The position numbers were made by a program, and so were the translations under genes. A model generated the notes under the pieces. The model was not told the DNA's origin. It was given only the letters and a program-made list of their open reading frames with translations, and did not search any database. From Thelonectria olida (lineage: Eukaryota; Ascomycota; Sordariomycetes; Hypocreales; Nectriaceae), in NCBI GenBank assembly GCA_020736575.1, contig JAGPYM010000003.1:2108001-2172000 (forward strand): a DNA stretch of 64,000 bases. Direction: 5' to 3'. The first letter of the stretch is position 1. Each line of letters opens with the position of its first letter. Below are positions 58,583-64,000 of this stretch, in pieces.

Positions 58583-60272
58583 GGTGACTGGTGGGATGGG
58601 GGGGTTTTGTTGGTTTTGGGGAATGAAAATGGTAGAATAGAGAGGAATGAGGTCTTTTTCCTTGTGAGTGAATCAAATTCTTGATGTTGGCTGAATGTGT
58701 TCGTAGTCGAGGTTGGACTTGACGTCTCTTTTACGCCTGAATTTCGCAGTGGGAGTGACGACCCAGAAGGGCCCCAACCACCTTCGACCACCCAACCTCT
58801 TATATACCATAATTAATCCGCAACAACGAATCGTGCGACGAAGCAATCCAGACCATGACGCTCGGAAAGAAAAGGGTCCTCCGCTCCCCTCCCTCCGACG
58901 TCATACCGTCCTATCAGGCAATCAATCAACCAGCCGTCACCCCTCCCGACGGATCGTCGCTGTCCTGCTCCGCCCAATAGGACCGAGCAGGTCCAACATT
59001 TCATCGCATCACCACCTCACCCAACTCACCGCCCGAGCGCCCTCTCTGTGGAATACGAACAAACAGTAGCGGTCCTCATTGGCGTCGGGCCTATCGGGCC
59101 ATCGCCAGCGGCCCCCAGCCCGCTGAAATGATAAAACACCGGAGGCTGGACGCTGCGTCTTTGTGGCTGTCGATCGGCTCGCCACCCTCCACAGCCACAA
59201 ACATTATGCGTGCCCGACTGCTGGCCCGTCCGTCCCTTGCATGCAGCAATCGCCCGTTGCTGTGCTCCCTCAACACATGGATTGAATGCATGTGTGGTTG
59301 TTTGTTTTGTTTTTCTCTGCTAGCCTGCATGTGCATGTTGCATTCAGTCGGAAGAACGTTGGGGCATTTGCACAAGCCGATAACTCTGGAGTGTCATCCA
59401 GTAACTACTCAACTCCAGACTCCCACAGACATGTTGAGTCAGGTAAATAACGGCGGTTCCGTAATACACCGTCATCCCTCATTCCATTCCCTCCGAGGTC
59501 AACGCAGGTCCCACGCCGATCAACGGACCCAACCCAGGGCCGATTGACATCACACAGGTCCGTGTTCTCCTCTGCCAAGTTGCTTGCTTGCTTGCTTGCT
59601 TGCGTCGCCATCCTCATTACTGTCATCACCTTTTCAAGTAACGTGCCATTCACACTCACGTTGGCTATTGATGAAACTGCTTGTCTGGTCTAAAGTGTCA
59701 CATCCGTGCCAGTGCCGCTTCCGCCTTGTCAACCTTGGTCATTCTTTTTTGATTGGATCTTCCATCAGATTAGGATGCCAACATGCCCATGATGAACCTG
59801 GGCAGACCGTGGCTTCACCGTTGTAGCTCTTTCTACCGAACTATGTCATCCCTGGTGAACTAACATCCTGTGAAGCTATCGTTACCAGCCCATTCCATGC
59901 AACCGTCTGAAACCAGAACGACACCACAAGCAGGCTTGCATCCTTTCTGCTCCAGAGCTGCGCTCAACTCGAAACCTCGCCTGGGTGGCTTGATCTTGGC
60001 ATACTTATTCTCACCGAGAACGGCAGATGCAGTGGCAGCAGCAAAACATGCAACCCAAACGTTGCCTTTTGTTGTTTCTTTTTGTCTAGTTCCAGTGTGC
60101 AGCCAAAATATCAAACGCCGCGCTCAACACCATAAATGACTTCGAGACGTGGATGTTAGGTGGTGATCAAGTAAGAATGAGTCGACTCGGCTCGATTGTC
60201 GTCCAAGGCAGGTCTGATGGGTATATGCGCCTTGCATCTAATCTCGCTAGCAGTCGTTCCAATCCGACAAAA
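58583..60272. other. gene-free region upstream of the secreted-protein gene
   Basis: No gene is supportable in about 1.7 kb. It contains a TTGC tetranucleotide microsatellite (59580-59603, about six copies) and a TATATACCATAA stretch at about 58801-58812. Confidence 0.5.
59580..59603. repeat. TTGC tetranucleotide microsatellite
   Basis: There are about six uninterrupted copies. Confidence 0.9.
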
Positions 60273-60921
60273 TCATTGCAGCAGTTCCTCGCAAGTCCAG
60301 TCCTCGTAACTAGTTCCGCGTCGGTCAGTCTCAGTTTGCAGTCTGGTAACCACACTCCACGAGCTGGGTGAACTTACTAGCCATCTGGAAGGTATCGTCG
60401 CACGATCAGAGGAATCTTCTTCTCTCGCATCTCCTTGATCGCGATTTGTAGCGGATCCGTCTCACCCTCGAGGTCGACTAGCACTGGCGCATTCATGCTG
60501 GTTCCTTGTCAGCACGTCCATCTTTGGTCGCAAATTCTACATCAAAGTCTGTCGAACCTAATCTGAAGGGCGCGGGTGCCCAGAATGCGCGCTCGCTCGT
60601 ATTTGGTCATGTACGGAGTCGTGTTTCGCTCGTTCTCGGGAATCTTCTTGTCCTTGAGCAGCTTGTCGCCACCTTTGAGCGCGTTCGCTGCGGCCGAAGG
60701 GTCGCCAGAGACAACGACATTGTCATCGTCGGGGTTCTGCTGCTGTTCTTCGTTTTCGTCGATAACCTCAGGGTCATAGAAGTCGCCGCCTTCCTCCTCC
60801 TCGTACATAGGCTCGTCGCTGTGGAGGCATGATTAGAGGAATCGACACGATAAATTGCCCTGAGACCCGTAGTCGTTACTTACCCGCCCATGCCGCCATC
60901 ATCATCTCCAAAGTCAGACAT
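60273..60921 (-). CDS. rpb6: RNA polymerases I/II/III shared subunit Rpb6 (ABC23)
   Basis: Four exons (60884-60921, 60558-60818, 60378-60497, 60273-60309) give 151 residues. The N-terminus is acidic ([20 protein letters not shown]). The conserved core reads [60 protein letters not shown] and [14 protein letters not shown], the whole Rpb6 fold that anchors at the clamp base of all three nuclear RNA polymerases. Each of the three splices falls inside a conserved block and restores it, so the model is strong. Intron 2 uses an unusual GTTCGA donor. It is divergent from the TFIIIA gene with 354 bp between the ATGs. Confidence 0.96.
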
Positions 60922-61275
60922 TGCGAACAATACGCGAAAACGCGAGTGAAGATTGCAGTAATGAGGGTCGCCGCGACAAATGAATGTGTAGGCAGATCCT
61001 TGGAGTCTTTGTTCAGCAGCCTCGTGAAAAAAAGCTGCAGGCAATGGAAAATCATGTTTTTTCCGAAGATGATCCGGCCATTCATCCAACATGCAAATGC
61101 GCCATTGGTGGGTCGCCCCTGCCCACCACCAAGTCGCTTGTCTCCACTTCGGCAGGTAGCTCGTCGCCCACCACAAAATTTATTGTCACCGCCTTTAAAT
61201 CGTTCTTGATTCTGCCACCCTCATAACACTTTAATTCTTCAACATCGAAAAGATCCGGGCCCATGCTAACACACA
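60922..61275. promoter_or_regulatory. 354-bp divergent promoter rpb6 / TFIIIA
   Basis: These are the only bases between two ATGs facing away from each other, so both core promoters and 5' leaders must fit here. No clear TATA box is seen. The arrangement allows co-expression of a shared polymerase subunit with a Pol III factor. Confidence 0.7.
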
Positions 61276-62860
61276 ATGAGTAAACGCAGTGCTGTTGGAT
61301 TGGCGCCCGGGGCACCTTCGTCCAAGAGGCAACATGCCGCAGACTTTGATGATGATGAATGTTCGTTGGCACCTCCCACAACTTTTTGCATTTGATATCA
61401 CTAACATATTGCATCTAGACATTGACGATCCTGATGATGACGTCCTTACTGCCGAAACTCCTCGCTCTGTCACCGAAGCAGACTCACCCATGACGGCAAA
61501 TACCGGTGCTACAACCCCCCGTCCAAAGTTCCCTTCAGATCTCAAAACTCTTGCCTGCACCTGGCCCGACTGTCCGAAAACCTTCAACCGCCCCGCCAGG
61601 CTTAGAGACCACCTGAATTCCCATACCAATTCTCGACCTTTCAAGTGCTCATATGTTGGCTGCGACAAGGACTACATCGAAGACAAACATCTGAAGCAAC
61701 ATGTCAAGGCTGTCCACACACTCGAGCGAAACCATGTTTGTCCAAGGGAAGGGTGTGGAAAGAGCTTTGTCACAGGTACCAGACTCAAGCGTCACCAGGC
61801 CGTACACGAGGGCGAGGAGAGATTCCGGTGCCAAGATTGTGGCCAGAGCTTCCGCAAGAAGGAAACGCTTCATAAGCATGTTCGAAAGGAACACCAGGGT
61901 CTGCCAGCTCACCAATGCCCTGAACCCGGCTGTACCGATGCTTTCGACTCTAAAGCTGCTCTAAAAAGACATCGCCAAAGGGAGCACGGAGAAGCAAAGT
62001 TCTGGTGCACCGAGTGTGGCTTGAAGAAAATGCCCAATGGAACCGAAGAACGTGTTGGATTCACCACCGAAGTGCTACTTCAGACTCACGTCCGCCAGGA
62101 ACATCAAAATTGCATGTTCTGTGAATTCAAGTCGGCTGCTAGGTGGGAGCTCGAGCACCACGTGGAAATGCATCACTCCGGCAAGAAGGTTGAAGACCGA
62201 AAAACGATTCAATGCCCCTACAAGGGCTGCACCAAGAAGTTCACCAGAAAATCCAACCTGAACGCCCATACTCGCGTTGCTCACGAAGGCTTCCGGTTCA
62301 TATGTGGCGAGGTCGATCTTTCGAATGCAGGCTTGGCGGGCTGGACCAACGATCAGGGCTGCGGCGACAAGTTCAGCGCAAAAGTCCGTCTGGAAGATCA
62401 TATCCGCTACAAGCACCTCGGCCAAGAGCGACCCAAGCACTCCAAGACCGAGCCTTCCCAGCCTGATCTCATCGGCGAGGTTTCCGGTGCCGCCAACCTC
62501 ATCAAGAACACAATTATCTGTTCACAATGTAATGAGGGGTTTTCTCGTTACCACGACCTCGATGCGCACAACCAGACCTTCCATAACCCCAGCACCATTA
62601 CTGAGGCAGATCCAGCCCTTTTCCTCTCGCAAACTCAGCTTGACGTTGATCAACTCCTCTTCGGTCATGACATGGGCGCTGCTAAGGAGTCTTGGGCCCA
62701 AGATTTACTGCAAGAAGAAGGCATCTTTGCAGCCCAGATGGACTATGGCTGCGGACCCGATGAGTGGACAGAGGACGAAGCCAATATTCTCCTCTTGGCT
62801 CGGGGCCCTGAAGACAACCCAGATGCCATGGTAGATCCTACTCTGGGGTTGATGCAATGA
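61276..62860 (+). CDS. pzf1: TFIIIA-like C2H2 zinc-finger protein
   Basis: Two exons (61276-61360, 61419-62860) give 508 residues. About ten C2H2 units are visible in order, from CTWPDCPKTFNRPARLRDHL (first) through CSYVGCDKDYIEDKHLKQHV, CPREGCGKSFVTGTRLKRHQ, CQDCGQSFRKKETLHKHV and CPYKGCTKKFTRKSNLNAHT to CSQCNEGFSRYHDLDAHNQT. The sixth and ninth have enlarged loops. This array, with a short acidic N-terminus (DDPDDDVLTAETP) and an acidic, hydrophobic C-terminus (EWTEDEANILLLARG), matches fungal TFIIIA, which binds the internal promoter of 5S rRNA genes and the 5S RNA itself to recruit TFIIIC/Pol III. The start at 61276 adds MSKRSAVGLAPGAPSSKRQ, likely a basic localisation signal. Intron 1 has a GTTCGT donor. 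Confidence 0.9.
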
Positions 62861-63342
62861 TGCACATTTTTTTGGTCAAGATATAAAAAGGCGTTGGCAG
62901 TTGGGAACTTGTAAATATAAGTAGATACCCCCGGCCTCATGGCCAAAGACGACGAGGGCTTAATTGCGCCTTGTCGGAGCTTTACGAAGCACGCGTTAGC
63001 GAAGCAAAATAATGATTCATGCCTGGGAGCGAAATAAACGACAAATCTCAATTTCAGCCAGTGCCGAGTCTGTGACGCCCCCCAGTCCCCTTCTATGAAC
63101 CTGGTATCCCTGATCTTAGGCAGCGCCCATTGCCTCCGCTCAGTCCAAATTACGAAACAGTAAAGATATGATGTGTAATGTGTAAAGCAATAAGTACTCC
63201 AAAGCCTCGCCCAAAGCTTGTCCAGAACCAAACTCCGTACCATCGTTGGTAACGTACAAAAACAAGCAAAACTACAAGACCGAAAGGCAAAGAAGAATAA
63301 ATGATGCCATAGGCCAGCTTTCAGGGGTAAAACCGTAACGGA
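62861..63342. other. convergent intergenic region
   Basis: No gene is seen between the TFIIIA gene and the ZIP transporter gene. Confidence 0.6.
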
Positions 63343-64000
63343 TCAGTGAGACCCAACTAAAGCGTTGCTTACACCCAAGAGAGCCATGCCGAGAAAGCCA
63401 AAGAAGATGCACAAGTTTCGGTTGTGATTGAGGCTCAGGCTCTCAACGAAAAGCTGCAGGCCAACGCTGACCATGATCCCGGCGGTGGCAGCAAATAGGC
63501 AGGCGTATGCAACTGCGTTTGGGGTCATGTGAGTCCGGCTGGCAAGCTTGAACCACAAGGCGGCAAGGCCAGCCCCCATGGGTTGAGACAAGCCACCGAG
63601 CACGGCAGACCAGACCATTGCACGCCATCGAGACCCAAGAGCCATGTACAGGGGTAGACACATCGCGAAGCCTTCGGTGATATTGTGAACAAATAAGGCC
63701 ATAAAAACATTAAACCCAAGCGTTGGATTGGCGTGGTTGGTGGCGTAGGTGATGAAGCCCTCGGGAAACTTGTGGAGAGCAATGGCGATGGAGGTCTGCA
63801 GACCGATAGATAGGAATGCATTGGTAGGCACATGGTGGTGGTGCTGAGCCTCTAAATCGTCGTCGCTCTCTTCAAAGGATGAGCACGAAGCGTCATGTTC
63901 CACATCCTCTTCTTGATACGTAGGATCCAAAGGTTCTCGTGAAGTTGCTCGGCTCGTGCGAAATGTCGGACTCACGAGAGAATCTGATGCATGGCTGTGG
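63343..64000 (-). CDS. zrt3: ZIP-family zinc transporter, ZRT3-like (5' part outside window)
   Basis: The open frame runs from the window edge to TGA at 63343-63345; 218 complete C-terminal codons are present and the true start lies beyond 64000. The cytosolic loop is acidic and Ser-rich and contains a His run (EAQHHHHVPTN), typical of ZIP metal-sensing loops. TM helices follow with the ZIP metal-site motifs HKFPEGF and HNITEGF, then LGGLSQPMGAGLAALWF and GIMVSVGLQLFVESLSLNHN. Yeast Zrt3 releases zinc from the vacuole to the cytosol; the vacuolar role here is inferred from the motif arrangement and the histidine-rich loop. No intron is visible within the part shown. Confidence 0.88.
   Translation of the reverse strand, partial: HSHASDSLVSPTFRTSRATSREPLDPTYQEEDVEHDASCSSFEESDDDLEAQHHHHVPTNAFLSIGLQTSIAIALHKFPEGFITYATNHANPTLGFNVFMALFVHNITEGFAMCLPLYMALGSRWRAMVWSAVLGGLSQPMGAGLAALWFKLASRTHMTPNAVAYACLFAATAGIMVSVGLQLFVESLSLNHNRNLCIFFGFLGMALLGVSNALVGSH

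Overview
The window is nuclear DNA of a filamentous ascomycete (Pezizomycotina, most likely Sordariomycetes). Genes carry short introns of about 48-110 bp with GT..AG ends and CTAAC/CTGAC-like branch sites. The leucine gene has the fungal GDHCGPE start, and the gene set (stm1, arp8, med10, rlc1, afi1, rpb6, TFIIIA, a ZRT3-like ZIP) is ascomycete. Assignment below class is inference. I see no bacterial operons, CRISPR array, intact transposon or intact tRNA gene.

Layout, left to right. 1-14.7 kb: stm1 (ribosome/mRNA-binding), an orphan gene whose second in-frame Met opens a histone-H3-like peptide, an MFS transporter, arp8 (INO80 subunit), an MpaB-like ER oxygenase, and a Ser/Pro-rich protein. 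14.7-20.6 kb is gene-free, and a Rua1_C zinc-binding regulator follows at 20.6-22.6 kb. 22.6-29.7 kb is a second gene-free stretch with a 12-bp minisatellite and a broken tRNA-Arg-like element. 29.7-34.4 kb: a PHD-finger protein and 3-isopropylmalate dehydrogenase. 34.4-40.1 kb is a third gene-free stretch, before a repeat-built GPI-anchored wall protein. 43.8-47.5 kb: Mediator Med10 converging on a TPR/DnaJ co-chaperone. 50.9-55.9 kb: myosin regulatory light chain and Afi1 (DENN), transcribed divergently. 56.4-58.6 kb: S-formylglutathione hydrolase and a small secreted Cys-rich protein. 60.3-62.9 kb: rpb6 and TFIIIA, divergent from a 354-bp promoter. 63.3 kb to the end: the 3' part of a ZRT3-like zinc transporter.

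All multi-exon models were joined by hand; each gives an uninterrupted frame whose length is a multiple of three. Most genes are housekeeping: transcription (Med10, Rpb6, TFIIIA), chromatin (Arp8, PHD), translation (Stm1), proteostasis (DnaJ-TPR), polarity and cytokinesis (Afi1, Rlc1), leucine synthesis and formaldehyde detoxification. The most unusual signals are: (i) a 108-codon in-frame extension, acidic then membrane-spanning, directly after the UGA stop of the DnaJ-TPR gene, suggesting readthrough or an unrecognised isoform; (ii) a histone H3 tail-like peptide in the orphan gene at 4.5 kb; (iii) near-identical 168-bp repeats in the wall protein; (iv) a three-fold repeat in the N-terminal extension of the myosin light chain.
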